Source of the DNA: Oscillospiraceae bacterium | GTDB taxonomy: Bacteria; Bacillota; Clostridia; Oscillospirales; Oscillospiraceae | Assembly: GCA_902802215.1 (NCBI GenBank) | Contig: CADCLH010000029.1 | Coordinates: 1-17,861 of the forward strand | DNA: 17,861 nt | Direction of reading: 5' to 3' | Shown: piece by piece, positions 7,301-15,181 of the stretch | Numbering within the stretch: position 1 is the first letter of the stretch | Layout of the letters: each line of letters opens with the position of its first letter | Made by a program: the position numbers and the translations under genes | The notes under the pieces: model-generated | Seen by the model: only the letters and a program-made list of their open reading frames with translations | What the model was told of the DNA's origin: nothing | Database searches by the model: none

Positions 7301-8194
7301 TCAAATGGTATCGAGGGCGCTCAAAAGCTTGTCCAGATCGCGGGGCGGCTCCGCCTTCTTCGGCGTCCGGGCGGGCGAGCGCCTGTCCTTCGTCTCGACG
7401 TCCTCGGCGGTGAGCAGGCCCTTCTCGTGCCAGCTCTGGATGATCTTGTTCATGTAGCCCCATTTGAGCGCGCCGGTGTTCGTGACGGTGCGGTCGTAGG
7501 CGATGGCGATGAGCTCGGGCGTGTAGCCGAGGTCCAGCCAGGAGGCGATGTAGCGCTTCTCGGTGGCGGACAGCTCCCGCCCCGTGATGCCGAGCAGCCG
7601 CGCCGTCTCGGCGCTCTGTCCGGAGCGGCGGCGCTGCGCTTCGATGAAGGCCTCGGCCTGCTCGGCCGTGCGGATCTCGTTGTCGGCCCAGACGAAGGCC
7701 TCCTTCTCGATAAAGCGCATCGAGGGCAGCCGGCCGTTGGAGAGGGTCACGCAGTGGTGCAGCAGCAGCATGATGACCTCGGCCGGAAGCCGGAGGTAGT
7801 CGTAGATCCCGAAGAGCTTTTTGAGATCCGGCGTGGACAGCGCGTGGCCCAGCACCCGCTGCGCCTCCAGCAGCACGGCGGAAAACACCTTGTCGTCCCG
7901 GCTGACGATGTCGGCGGCGCTGTACTGCGGCATCTCGTCCGCTGGCGGGAAGCGGTCCTGCCCCGCGGGCTTTAAAGCCGGAACGTCGGCGAGCAGGCCC
8001 ATGCGCCCCAGCTTTTCGAGCGCGGCCTCCATCTCGCCGAGGGTGCGGCACAGGGCGCGCGCCGCGCCCTCCGTGTCCGCCGAGCCGCTGCGGCGTATGT
8101 ACAGATACAGCAGCGCCACGTCTCCGTCGTGGGCCGCGATCAGGCGGTCGGCGGCGGAGGCGCCGATCAGATTGTCGTCCTTTGCGCTCTGCAT
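7301..8194 (-). CDS. DnaD-domain replication protein
   Basis: A cytosolic protein of 297 residues from the chosen start. The C-terminal half holds the DnaD/DnaB_2 domain, with the characteristic YIASWLDLGYTPELIAIAYD and WGYMNKIIQSWHEKGLLT segments. A second, less typical helical DnaD-like region (IYDYLRLPAEVIMLLLHHCV) lies in the middle. The N-terminal part is probably a winged-helix-like region. In Firmicutes such proteins act with DnaI in primosome assembly, which fits the dnaI-like gene 14 bases downstream. An upstream in-frame ATG (8212) has no Shine-Dalgarno, whereas AAAGAGGA sits seven bases before ATG 8194, so I place the start there. The C-terminal tail is basic and proline-rich. It is divergently transcribed from the U32 gene. 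Confidence 0.87.
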   Translation of the reverse strand: MQSAKDDNLIGASAADRLIAAHDGDVALLYLYIRRSGSADTEGAARALCRTLGEMEAALEKLGRMGLLADVPALKPAGQDRFPPADEMPQYSAADIVSRDDKVFSAVLLEAQRVLGHALSTPDLKKLFGIYDYLRLPAEVIMLLLHHCVTLSNGRLPSMRFIEKEAFVWADNEIRTAEQAEAFIEAQRRRSGQSAETARLLGITGRELSATEKRYIASWLDLGYTPELIAIAYDRTVTNTGALKWGYMNKIIQSWHEKGLLTAEDVETKDRRSPARTPKKAEPPRDLDKLLSALDTI

Positions 8195-8241
8195 CCTGTC
8201 GTCCTCTTTCATAATTCATGCTTTGTTTACCGGGAGTACAT

Positions 8242-8270
8242 ATTATAGCACGAATCCCCCCTTGCCGCAA
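8242..8270 (-). promoter_or_regulatory. Promoter of the dnaD-dnaI operon
   Basis: On the minus strand, TATAAT (8247-8242) is preceded by TGC, an extended -10, and lies 17 bases from TTGCGG (8270-8265). The predicted start near 8235 gives a leader of about 40 bases to ATG 8194. It overlaps the -35 of the divergent U32 promoter. Confidence 0.7.
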
Positions 8271-8291
8271 GTCGTGACATTGTGCTATAAT
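8262..8291 (+). promoter_or_regulatory. Promoter of the U32-maf-mre gene group
   Basis: Perfect TATAAT (8286-8291) with an extended TGC, 18 bases from TTGCCG (8262-8267). It is mirror-symmetric to the divergent dnaD promoter: TATTATAGCAC (8241-8251) and GTGCTATAATA (8282-8292) are exact inverted copies around the near-palindrome CTTGCCGCAAG. AAGGAG lies 11 bases before ATG 8346. Confidence 0.7.
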
Positions 8292-8345
8292 AATGTGTAT
8301 TTTTATGACGTTTTGCACAGAGATCAAAAAGGAGCGGAAACGGAC

Positions 8346-10430
8346 ATGATGGAACTGCTGTCGCCCGCCGGTTCGCCCGAGGCCGTCATCGCCGCGGTGC
8401 AGAACGGCGCGGACGCCGTCTATATGGGTCTGGGGAACTTCAACGCGCGGCGGGGCGCGAAAAACTTCACGCCCGAGGAATTCGACCGCGCCGTGCGCTA
8501 CTGCCGCATCCGCGGCTGCAAGGTCTACGTCACGCTCAACACCCTCGTGGGCGACCGGGAGATCGAGTCGGCGCTCCAGACCGCGAAGCTCGCGAGTCAG
8601 GCCGGAGCGGACGCGATCCTCGTACAGGATCTGGGTCTCGCCTCCGCCATCCGCCAGTATCTGCCGGACATCCCCCTGCACGCCAGCACCCAGATGTCCA
8701 TCCACAACCTCCAGGGCGTCGAGGCCGCGGCCGAGCTCGGCATGACGCGGGCCGTGCTCGCCCGGGAGCTCAATCTCGAGCAAATCCGCTACATCGCCAA
8801 AAACGCGCCCATCGAGGTCGAGGTCTTCGTCCACGGCGCGCTGTGCTTCTGCCACTCCGGACAGTGCTACATGTCGGCCCTGATCGGCCAGCGCAGCGGC
8901 AACCGCGGCATGTGCGCCCAGCCCTGCCGCCTGCAGTACAGCCTCGGCGGACGCATGGACGACCACCCGCTCTCCCTCAAGGACAACTGTCTGGTCGACA
9001 GGCTCTTCGATCTCGAAGACGCGGGCGTGGCCTGCGTCAAGATCGAGGGGCGCATGAAGCGGCCCGAATACACCGCCATCGTCACCCGCATTTACGCCAA
9101 CGCCCTCAAGGAGCGCCGCCAGCCCTCGGCCGAGGAGCTGGAGGAGCTGGAGGCGGCCTTCTCCCGCCAGGGCTTCACGCAGGGCTATCTGCGCGGCGAT
9201 CAGGAGGACATGTTCGGCGTGCGCGGCGAGCCCGACAAGGACTCCGAGCGCCTGTTCACCCTGGCCCGCAAGGGCTACTCCGAGGGGGAGCGCCGCCGCG
9301 TGCCCGTCCACTTCTACACCGTGGCCGAGAAGGGCCAGCCCATCAAGGCCATCGCCTTCGACGACGACGGCAACCGCGCCGTCGCCTCCGGGCGCGTCCC
9401 CGAGAAGGCCAGAGGGCAGGGGCTCACCGCCTCCTACCTGACCGAGCAGATGTTCAAGACCGGGGGCACCCCCTACTCCTGCGTGGAAAACCGCGCGCAG
9501 ACCGACCCCGGCCTCTACCTCCCCGCCGCCGCCGTCAACGAGCTCAGGCGCGAGCTCGTCGCCAAGCTCAGCGAGCAGCGGGCCGTCCCGCCCCAGCGGC
9601 GCGTGGGGACCATCCCCTCCAAGCCCAAGGGCCGCCCGCAGGGCGCAGCGCCCGTGATGATCTTCCAGGTCCTCACCCCCGAACAGCTCACGCCCGAGCT
9701 CGCCGCGCTCGCGCCGCAGTACCTCTATGTGCCGCTGCCCGTGATGTGCGAGAATTTCGCCCTGCTCCAGCCCTTCGTCGAGCACGGCAGCGTCCCCGTG
9801 GCGGTGCTGCCCCGCGTCGTCACCGACAGCGAGGTCGACGAGGTGCGGAAAATGCTCGGCACGGTCTTCGACTACGGCGTCGGCGAGGCCCTCGTCGGCA
9901 ACCTCGGCCACGCGATGCTCGCCCGCTCGCTCGGCATGCGCGTGCGCGGCGACTTCGGCCTCAACGTCTTCAACTCCCTCTCGATGGACATGCTGCGTCA
10001 GGCGGGCTTCGCCTCCGCCACCGCCTCCTTCGAGCTGCGCATCGCCCAGATCCGCGATCTGTCCAAGACCCTCGACACCGAAATGATCGTCTACGGGCGG
10101 CTGCCGCTCATGGTCTCGGACCAGTGCGTCATCCGCCACTCCTCCGGCCGCTGCGCCTGTCAGGTCCCCGCGCAGATGGCCGACCGCATGGGCGCCGTCT
10201 TCCCTGTCGTGCGGGAGTTCGGCTGCCGCAACGTCATCTATAACGCCCACAAGCTCTACCTCGCCGACAAGGCAGAGGACCTCTACGGCGCGGGGCTCTG
10301 GGGCATGCGCATGATGTTCACCACCGAGAGCGCGCGCGAGTGCCTCGAGGTCGCGAAGGTCTATCTCGGACAGTCCGACTACCAGCCCAACGTGCTCACC
10401 CGCGGCCTGTACTACCGGGGCGTGGAGTGA
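8346..10430 (+). CDS. U32 peptidase-family protein (RlhA-like, two-part)
   Basis: A 694-residue cytosolic protein. MELLSPAGSPEAVIAAVQNG opens a TIM-barrel-like U32 domain. The family signature EVFVHGALCFCHSGQCYMS spans about 159-177 with C167, C169 and C174, followed by RGMCAQPCR, which supplies further cysteines of the kind that bind an Fe-S cluster. VKIEGRMKRPEYTA (about 233-246) is another hallmark. The second part (about 350-694) matches the extra domain of long U32 proteins and ends with another Cys set at C594, C603 and C605. Members such as E. coli RlhA hydroxylate 23S rRNA C2501. Others were named collagenases on weak grounds, so an RNA-modifying role is the better inference, but the substrate is not shown here. 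The start is ATG 8346 (ATG 8349 is possible). maf follows 57 bases later. Confidence 0.88.
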   Translation: MMELLSPAGSPEAVIAAVQNGADAVYMGLGNFNARRGAKNFTPEEFDRAVRYCRIRGCKVYVTLNTLVGDREIESALQTAKLASQAGADAILVQDLGLASAIRQYLPDIPLHASTQMSIHNLQGVEAAAELGMTRAVLARELNLEQIRYIAKNAPIEVEVFVHGALCFCHSGQCYMSALIGQRSGNRGMCAQPCRLQYSLGGRMDDHPLSLKDNCLVDRLFDLEDAGVACVKIEGRMKRPEYTAIVTRIYANALKERRQPSAEELEELEAAFSRQGFTQGYLRGDQEDMFGVRGEPDKDSERLFTLARKGYSEGERRRVPVHFYTVAEKGQPIKAIAFDDDGNRAVASGRVPEKARGQGLTASYLTEQMFKTGGTPYSCVENRAQTDPGLYLPAAAVNELRRELVAKLSEQRAVPPQRRVGTIPSKPKGRPQGAAPVMIFQVLTPEQLTPELAALAPQYLYVPLPVMCENFALLQPFVEHGSVPVAVLPRVVTDSEVDEVRKMLGTVFDYGVGEALVGNLGHAMLARSLGMRVRGDFGLNVFNSLSMDMLRQAGFASATASFELRIAQIRDLSKTLDTEMIVYGRLPLMVSDQCVIRHSSGRCACQVPAQMADRMGAVFPVVREFGCRNVIYNAHKLYLADKAEDLYGAGLWGMRMMFTTESARECLEVAKVYLGQSDYQPNVLTRGLYYRGVE

Positions 10431-10487
10431 GAAGCGGCCGTCCTTCGCATACACCCGCCTGATTCTTTTTCTGGAGATTTACGACAC

Positions 10488-11060
10488 ATGGCAATCGTAC
10501 TGGCCTCCGCCTCGCCGCGGAGGAAGGAACTTATGGAAATGCTCGGCGTCAAAGAGCTGGTCGTCCGGCCGGCCGAGGCCGAGGAAAAGGCCCCCGACGG
10601 CCTTGCGCCCGCGGAGCTCGTGCGGGCGCTCGCCTCGCACAAGGCGCGCGAGGTCGCGCTCCGCTCCGATCCCGGCGATATCGTCGTCGCCGCCGACACG
10701 ATCGTCTGGCTCGAAAACCGGGTCTTCGGCAAGCCGAGGGACGAGGGCGAGGCCGCAGCTATGCTCCGCGCCCTCTCGGGCAGGACGCACGAGGTCTTTA
10801 CCGGCGTCTCGGTGATCCGCGCGGGGCAAGAGCTCACGCGCGCCGTGCGCAGCGAGGTCCGCTTCCGCGCGCTCTCGGAGCGCGAGATCGCGGCCTATAT
10901 CGCCACCGGCGAGCCCATGGACAAGGCCGGAGCCTACGGCGCCCAGGGCAAGGCCGCGCTCTTCGTCGAGAGCATCACCGGCGACTTTTTCAACGTCATG
11001 GGCCTGCCGCTGTGCACGCTCGGGCTCATGCTCCGCGAACAGGGGGTGGAGCTGCTGTGA
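10488..11060 (+). CDS. maf: Maf family nucleotide pyrophosphatase
   Basis: A 190-residue cytosolic house-cleaning enzyme that hydrolyses non-canonical or surplus nucleoside triphosphates to monophosphates. SASPRRKELM near residues 6-15 is the N-terminal phosphate-binding signature. AADTIVWLENRVFGKP carries the catalytic Asp and the Lys-Pro motif, RTHEVFTGV follows, and GEPMDKAGAYGAQG plus GDFFNVMGLP complete the family pattern. The length is normal. The motif set resembles the dTTP/UTP-type (YhdE) group, but specificity is an inference. GGAG is 11 bases before the ATG. The stop TGA overlaps the GTG start of mreC, so the two are translationally coupled, as is common for maf beside mre genes. 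Confidence 0.95.
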   Translation: MAIVLASASPRRKELMEMLGVKELVVRPAEAEEKAPDGLAPAELVRALASHKAREVALRSDPGDIVVAADTIVWLENRVFGKPRDEGEAAAMLRALSGRTHEVFTGVSVIRAGQELTRAVRSEVRFRALSEREIAAYIATGEPMDKAGAYGAQGKAALFVESITGDFFNVMGLPLCTLGLMLREQGVELL

Positions 11061-11899
11061 AGGACTATCTGAAAAAGAACGGGCTGCGCGTCGGCATCCT
11101 CCTTGCCGCCGCCGCCCTCATCATCGGCCTGAGCGCCGCCGCCCGCGGCGGGCGTATCGGCTTTGTGCAGAACGCCGCCGGCGTCATCAAGGCACCCATG
11201 CAGAAGGTGCTCTCCTCCGCCGTCAACTGGTTCGACAGCATCTACGGCTACCTGTACAAGTACGACTCGCTGCTGGCCGAGAACGAGTCCCTGCGCTCCC
11301 AGCTCGCGGACGCGCAGAAGTCCGCCCGCGACGGCATCGAGGCCTCCGAGGAGAATACCCGCCTGCGCAGGCTCCTTGAGCTGCGCGAAAAGCACACCGA
11401 CTACGTGCTCGAATCCTGCAAGGTCGTGCTCTGGTCCAGCTCCAACTGGTCCAGCTCCTTTACGATCTCCAAGGGCTCGTCCAGCGGCATCGAGCTGGGC
11501 GACCCCGTCATCACCGAGTACGGCGCGGTCGTCGGTCAGGTCACAGAGCTCGGCACCAACTGGGCCACGGTCAGTACCCTCATCGACGTCGACATGTCCG
11601 TCGGCGCCTTCGTCGGCGCGGCCGGCAACTCCGGCATGGTCGTGGGCGAGTACTCCTTCATGCGCCAGAAGCGCGCCAAGCTCACCTACCTCGCCGACGG
11701 CGCGCAGATCTTCGTCGGCGACGACGTGCTCACCTCCGGCTCCGGCGGCGCCTTCCCCGCGGGACTCATGATCGGTACCCTCGTCGCCGTGCAGACCGAG
11801 GCCGGCGGCCAGATCGAATACGGCATCGTCGAGCCGCAGGCCAAGCTCGACTCGCTGGTGCAGGTGTTCATTATCAAAGATTTTACGGTGGTGGAATAG
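11057..11899 (+). CDS. mreC: Rod shape-determining protein MreC
   Basis: A 280-residue bitopic membrane protein that scaffolds the elongasome and activates PBP2/RodA. It has a short basic N-tail (VKDYLKKNGLR), one membrane helix (about 11-28), a coiled coil (about 70-112, with repeated Leu and charged residues), and then the beta-rich extracellular MreC domain (ISKGSSSGIELGDPVITEYG, VSTLIDVDMSVGAFV, DDVLTSGSGGAFPAGLMIG). The start is GTG 11057, which overlaps the maf stop (GTGA) and has GGAG five bases upstream. An earlier in-frame ATG at 11012 inside maf would add residues before the basic tail and lacks a ribosome binding site. mreD follows after 4 bases. Confidence 0.95.
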   Translation: MKDYLKKNGLRVGILLAAAALIIGLSAAARGGRIGFVQNAAGVIKAPMQKVLSSAVNWFDSIYGYLYKYDSLLAENESLRSQLADAQKSARDGIEASEENTRLRRLLELREKHTDYVLESCKVVLWSSSNWSSSFTISKGSSSGIELGDPVITEYGAVVGQVTELGTNWATVSTLIDVDMSVGAFVGAAGNSGMVVGEYSFMRQKRAKLTYLADGAQIFVGDDVLTSGSGGAFPAGLMIGTLVAVQTEAGGQIEYGIVEPQAKLDSLVQVFIIKDFTVVE

Positions 11900-11903
11900 G
11901 GCT

Positions 11904-12401
11904 TTGAACGACATTCTCGAAAAACTGGATCTGACCCGGCTGCTGCGCTACGCCCTGTTCATGCTGCTGACGCTGATGTTCCAGAACATGGTGCTCAGCC
12001 ATATCCGGCCGCTCGGCGTCTGCCCGCTCGTCCTTCCTGCCGCCGCCGCCGCGGTCGGCATGTTCGAGGGCGCGACCTTCGGCCCGGTGTTCAGCCTCAT
12101 CATGGGCTACTTTGCGGACATGAGCTTCGTGGAGAACCGCATCTTCTTCCTGCTGCTGCTGCCGGTGCTGAGCCTGCTGGCCGCCTTCGTGTCGCAGTTC
12201 TTCATCAACCGCCGCTTCTTCGCCTTCATGGGCCTGAGTCTGCTGAGTCTGGTCATCACCTCCGGACTCCAAATCCTCAAGACCATGGCGCTGGACGCCT
12301 GGAGCACGCAGCTGCTGCTCGTCGGCATCTTCCAGACGCTCTGGTCCCTCCCCTTCTCGGCGCTGGCCTATTTCCTGCCTGCCAGATGGAGCCGGGAATG
12401 A
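11904..12401 (+). CDS. mreD: Rod shape-determining protein MreD
   Basis: A 165-residue, strongly hydrophobic protein with about five or six membrane segments, the usual MreD size. The family is poorly conserved, but LLRYALFMLLTLMFQNMVLS at the start, the FEGATFGPVFSLIMGYFADM segment, and position directly after mreC and before the PBP2 gene make the call firm. It links MreC and PBP2/RodA in the elongasome. The start codon is TTG at 11904, four bases after the mreC stop. The only Shine-Dalgarno candidates are a close AGGG and a GGTGG further up, so initiation probably depends on translation of mreC. Confidence 0.9.
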   Translation: MNDILEKLDLTRLLRYALFMLLTLMFQNMVLSHIRPLGVCPLVLPAAAAAVGMFEGATFGPVFSLIMGYFADMSFVENRIFFLLLLPVLSLLAAFVSQFFINRRFFAFMGLSLLSLVITSGLQILKTMALDAWSTQLLLVGIFQTLWSLPFSALAYFLPARWSRE

Positions 12402-12403
12402 CT

Positions 12404-12457
12404 TCGTTGAAACGCAGGCGGTTCAACGAGACTGAAATTCCTTTCGCTTGCGCGAAA
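12404..12457 (+). other. Two hairpins in the mreD-mrdA gap
   Basis: TCGTTGAA pairs with TTCAACGA (12404-12411 with 12422-12429), directly after the mreD stop. TTTCGC pairs with GCGAAA (12442-12447 with 12452-12457) around a TTGC loop and is followed by TCTGATTTTTG. The second resembles a weak terminator or attenuator that could lower mrdA relative to mreCD. Confidence 0.45.
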
Positions 12458-12479
12458 TCTGATTTTTGAAGGACCTTGC

Positions 12480-14594
12480 ATGAAAAACAGACTGATGAGT
12501 CCCGGCAGACTCGCCGCGATGGCCGGCATCGCGGCCGTGCTGCTCGCGGTCTACCTGTACTTCCTCTATCAATTGCAGATCATCCAGGGCGAGGCCTACT
12601 ACAACCGCGCCAACGAGCTGACGCAGACCACCCGCACCGTCACCGCCGCCCGCGGGAACATCCTCGACCGCTACGGCCGCGTGCTGGTCTCGAACGCCGA
12701 GTGCTACAACCTCCGCATCGACACCGACAAGCTCTTTGCCAACGAGGACCCCAACTCCGTCATTCTGGAGCTGGTGGGCATGGTGCGCAGCTACGGCGAC
12801 GAGTACACCGACGACCTGCCCATCACCATGGAGCCGCCCTTTGAATACGACCCGAACATGACCGCCATCCAGCGGACCATGCTCGAGGCCTACTTCGTGC
12901 GCCAGGGCCTCAGCCCCAACTCCACCGCGGTGGAGCTGATGAGCTACATGCGCACGCGCTACAACATCGACAACCGCTATTCCGCCAACGAGATGCGCCT
13001 GATCGCGGGCGTGCGCTACTCCATCAACGTCCGCTACGCCATCAACACCGCCGACTACGTCTTCGTCGAGGACGCCAGCATGAACCTGATCTCCTCCATC
13101 ATGGAGAACAAGCTCGTCGGCATCGAGGTCAAGCGCGCCTACATCCGCCAGTACGCGACCGAATACGGCGCGCATATCCTCGGCTACGTCGGATTGATGA
13201 CCCAGGAGGAGTTCGAGAAATACTCCCTGCTCGAATACTCCACCGACGCCATGGTCGGCAAGGACGGCATCGAATACGCCTTTGAAAACTACCTGCACGG
13301 GACCGACGGCAAGGTGCGCGAGACCCGCAACGCCTCCGGAACCATCCTCGCCACCGAGTACATCAAGGAGCCCGTGCCCGGCAACCATATCTACCTCACC
13401 ATCGACATGGTGCTCCAGGAGCAGACCGAGCGCATCCTCGGCAACGGCGTGGAGATCCTGAAAAAGAACATCGCCCAGAAGCGCGCCGAGGGCACCGCGC
13501 GCGGCGACTACAACGTCGACCTCAAGGACAACATCACCGGCGCCTCCGCCGTGGTCGTCAACGTCAAGACCGGCGAGCCGCTCGCCCTCGCGAGCTGGCC
13601 GACCTACGACGTGTCGCGCATCATCGAGGACTACCAGATGCTGCTCGAGGCAGAGAACGCGCCGCTGTTCAACCGCGCCCTGCTCGGCACCTATGCCCCC
13701 GGCTCCACCTTCAAGCCCTGCACCGCCATCGCGGGACTGACCAAGGGCATCATCAACACCGAGACCAAGGTCAAGTGCCAGGGCGTGTACACCCGCTACG
13801 CCGCTGAAGGCTACGCCCCGGAATGCTGGATCTGGAACGTCAACAAGAAGGAGCATCTGACCCACCCCGAGGAGAACGTCACCACCGCCATCCGCGACTC
13901 GTGCAATTACTTCTTCTACACCGTCGGCAACGACCTGGGCGTCGACGACCTCGGCCAGTTCGCCGCGGCCTTCGGCCTCGGCCAGTTCTCCGGCATCGAG
14001 CTTGTGGAGGCCAAGGGCAACATGTCCAACCGCGCCAACCACCAGGATTACGCCGGGAGCGAGTGGCGCATCGGCGACACGCTGCAGGCCGCCATCGGCC
14101 AGTCCGACTCCGTGTTCACCCCGATCCAGATGGCCGAATACTGCGCCACCGTCGCAAACTCCGGCACGCGCCACTCCGCCTCCGTCATCAAGGCCATCCG
14201 CAACTACGACTACAGCCAGAAGCTCTACGAGCGCGAGGCCCGCGTCATGTCCACCGTCGAGACCGCGCAGTACAACTGGGACGCGGTGCACGAGGGGATG
14301 TGGCTGGTGCTCAACGACTACGTCAACGAGACCAACGCCAACATCTGGGTCCCCTGCGCCTGGCGCTGCGCCGGCAAGACCGGCACCGCCCAGAAGGGCG
14401 AGGGCATCCAGAACGACGGCATTTTCATGTGCTACGGGCCGTACAAGGACCCCGAGGTCGCGATCTTCGTCGTGGTCGAGAGGGGCGGCGCGGGCGCCGA
14501 CGTGCAGTTCATCGCGCGGCAGATCATGGACGCCTATATCACGATCAAGAGCTACAGCGACACCTCGGACCCCGAAATGACCCTTTTGCGGTAG
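12480..14594 (+). CDS. mrdA: Penicillin-binding protein 2 (elongation-specific transpeptidase)
   Basis: A 704-residue class B PBP that cross-links peptidoglycan during lateral-wall growth. It has a single N-terminal membrane helix (about 11-30), then the dimerisation/pedestal region beginning RTVTAARGNILDRYGRVL. The transpeptidase domain shows all three active-site motifs: S409-T-F-K412 within GTYAPGSTFKPC, S474-C-N476, and K633-T-G-T636. The length is toward the upper end for PBP2 but typical for Clostridia, with additional sequence in the pedestal (about 120-230). AAGGA lies six bases before the ATG. It is last in the maf-mreC-mreD group and separated from mreD by 78 bases with two hairpins. 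The position after mreD separates it from the division PBP (FtsI) and from SpoVD. Confidence 0.93.
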   Translation: MKNRLMSPGRLAAMAGIAAVLLAVYLYFLYQLQIIQGEAYYNRANELTQTTRTVTAARGNILDRYGRVLVSNAECYNLRIDTDKLFANEDPNSVILELVGMVRSYGDEYTDDLPITMEPPFEYDPNMTAIQRTMLEAYFVRQGLSPNSTAVELMSYMRTRYNIDNRYSANEMRLIAGVRYSINVRYAINTADYVFVEDASMNLISSIMENKLVGIEVKRAYIRQYATEYGAHILGYVGLMTQEEFEKYSLLEYSTDAMVGKDGIEYAFENYLHGTDGKVRETRNASGTILATEYIKEPVPGNHIYLTIDMVLQEQTERILGNGVEILKKNIAQKRAEGTARGDYNVDLKDNITGASAVVVNVKTGEPLALASWPTYDVSRIIEDYQMLLEAENAPLFNRALLGTYAPGSTFKPCTAIAGLTKGIINTETKVKCQGVYTRYAAEGYAPECWIWNVNKKEHLTHPEENVTTAIRDSCNYFFYTVGNDLGVDDLGQFAAAFGLGQFSGIELVEAKGNMSNRANHQDYAGSEWRIGDTLQAAIGQSDSVFTPIQMAEYCATVANSGTRHSASVIKAIRNYDYSQKLYEREARVMSTVETAQYNWDAVHEGMWLVLNDYVNETNANIWVPCAWRCAGKTGTAQKGEGIQNDGIFMCYGPYKDPEVAIFVVVERGGAGADVQFIARQIMDAYITIKSYSDTSDPEMTLLR

Positions 14595-14634
14595 GGTTTT
14601 GCGGCATTTTCTACAAATATTTCATGCTTCGTTT

Positions 14635-14654
14635 CAAAAAAGTTTTCTTTTTTG
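14635..14654 (+). other. A/T hairpin in the mrdA-mgsA gap
   Basis: A perfect 8-bp stem CAAAAAAG/CTTTTTTG with a TTTT loop. It is too A/T-rich to be a strong terminator, but it is the only candidate for ending the mre transcript before the next promoter. The rest of 14595-14665 is AT-rich and shows no gene. Confidence 0.35.
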
Positions 14655-14665
14655 CTAAATAGTCA

Positions 14666-14694
14666 TTGAAATTTATGGAAGCAGCGTTTATAAT
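14666..14694 (+). promoter_or_regulatory. Promoter of the mgsA-like/hisS/aspS group
   Basis: TTGAAA (14666-14671) and perfect TATAAT (14689-14694) are separated by exactly 17 bases. A start near 14701 gives a leader of about 45 bases. GGAG six bases before ATG 14746 is the ribosome binding site. It is among the best promoter matches in the window. Confidence 0.8.
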
Positions 14695-14745
14695 GTCGCC
14701 GTATTGAATGTGGATTTGTATATGGAATGAGAAACGGAGTACTCA

Positions 14746-15150
14746 ATGAACATCGCTTTAATGGCACATGACAGAAAAAAAGAACTGATGGTTCAGTTCT
14801 GTATCGCCTACTGCGGCATCCTGGCCGAGCACAACCTGTGCGCCACGCACGTGACCGGCAAGCTCGTCGCAGAGGCCACCGGCCTGCCCATCACGCTCTA
14901 CCTCCACGCGGAGCAGGGCGGCGCCCAGCAGATCGGCGCGAGGCTCTCCTTCAACGAGATCGACCTGGTGCTCTTCTTCTGCGACCCCACCAACCCCAAG
15001 GGCTTCGACGACATCAACAAGATCGAGAGACTGTGCGACCAGTACCAGATCCCCTTCGCCACCAACGCGGCCACGGCCGAGGTGCTGGTGCAGGGCCTGC
15101 GGCGCGGCGATCTCGACTGGCGCAACATCGTCAACCCCCAGAAGCGCTGA
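14746..15150 (+). CDS. Methylglyoxal synthase family protein with altered active site
   Basis: A 134-residue cytosolic protein that aligns along its whole length with methylglyoxal synthase (dihydroxyacetone phosphate to methylglyoxal plus phosphate). MNIALMAHDRKKELMVQF, EATGLPI, QQIGARLSFNEIDLVLFF and IPFATNAATAEVLV are all family-like. Using the E. coli numbering I recall (offset 11), the general base Asp71 is A60 (GGAQQ instead of GGDQQ). His98 is F87 (KGFDD). Thr47 of the phosphate loop is V36 (ATHVTG instead of TGTTG), and Ser65-Gly66 is H54-A55. His19, Asp91 and, with a one-residue gap, Asp101 remain. Methylglyoxal synthesis therefore looks unlikely, and a regulatory or different-substrate role is an inference. 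It has its own promoter and precedes hisS by 86 bases. Confidence 0.85.
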   Translation: MNIALMAHDRKKELMVQFCIAYCGILAEHNLCATHVTGKLVAEATGLPITLYLHAEQGGAQQIGARLSFNEIDLVLFFCDPTNPKGFDDINKIERLCDQYQIPFATNAATAEVLVQGLRRGDLDWRNIVNPQKR

Positions 15151-15181
15151 GCGGCGGCGCGATCCGACAAATAAACCGCAG

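Noticed and set aside
8195..8212. ATG 8212 as start of the DnaD-domain protein
   Set aside because: It has no Shine-Dalgarno, whereas AAAGAGGA is seven bases before the in-frame ATG at 8194.
6294..10454. Single minus-strand frame of 1386 codons spanning the U32 gene and the dnaI-like gene
   Set aside because: Only the last 330 codons (from ATG 7286) encode a recognisable protein. The upstream part is the antisense of the U32 gene and the out-of-frame dnaD-like gene.
12423..14291. Minus-strand frame of 622 codons opposite mrdA
   Set aside because: Low-complexity Val/Gly/Asp/Ala/His composition and complete overlap with PBP2, which has all three active-site motifs.
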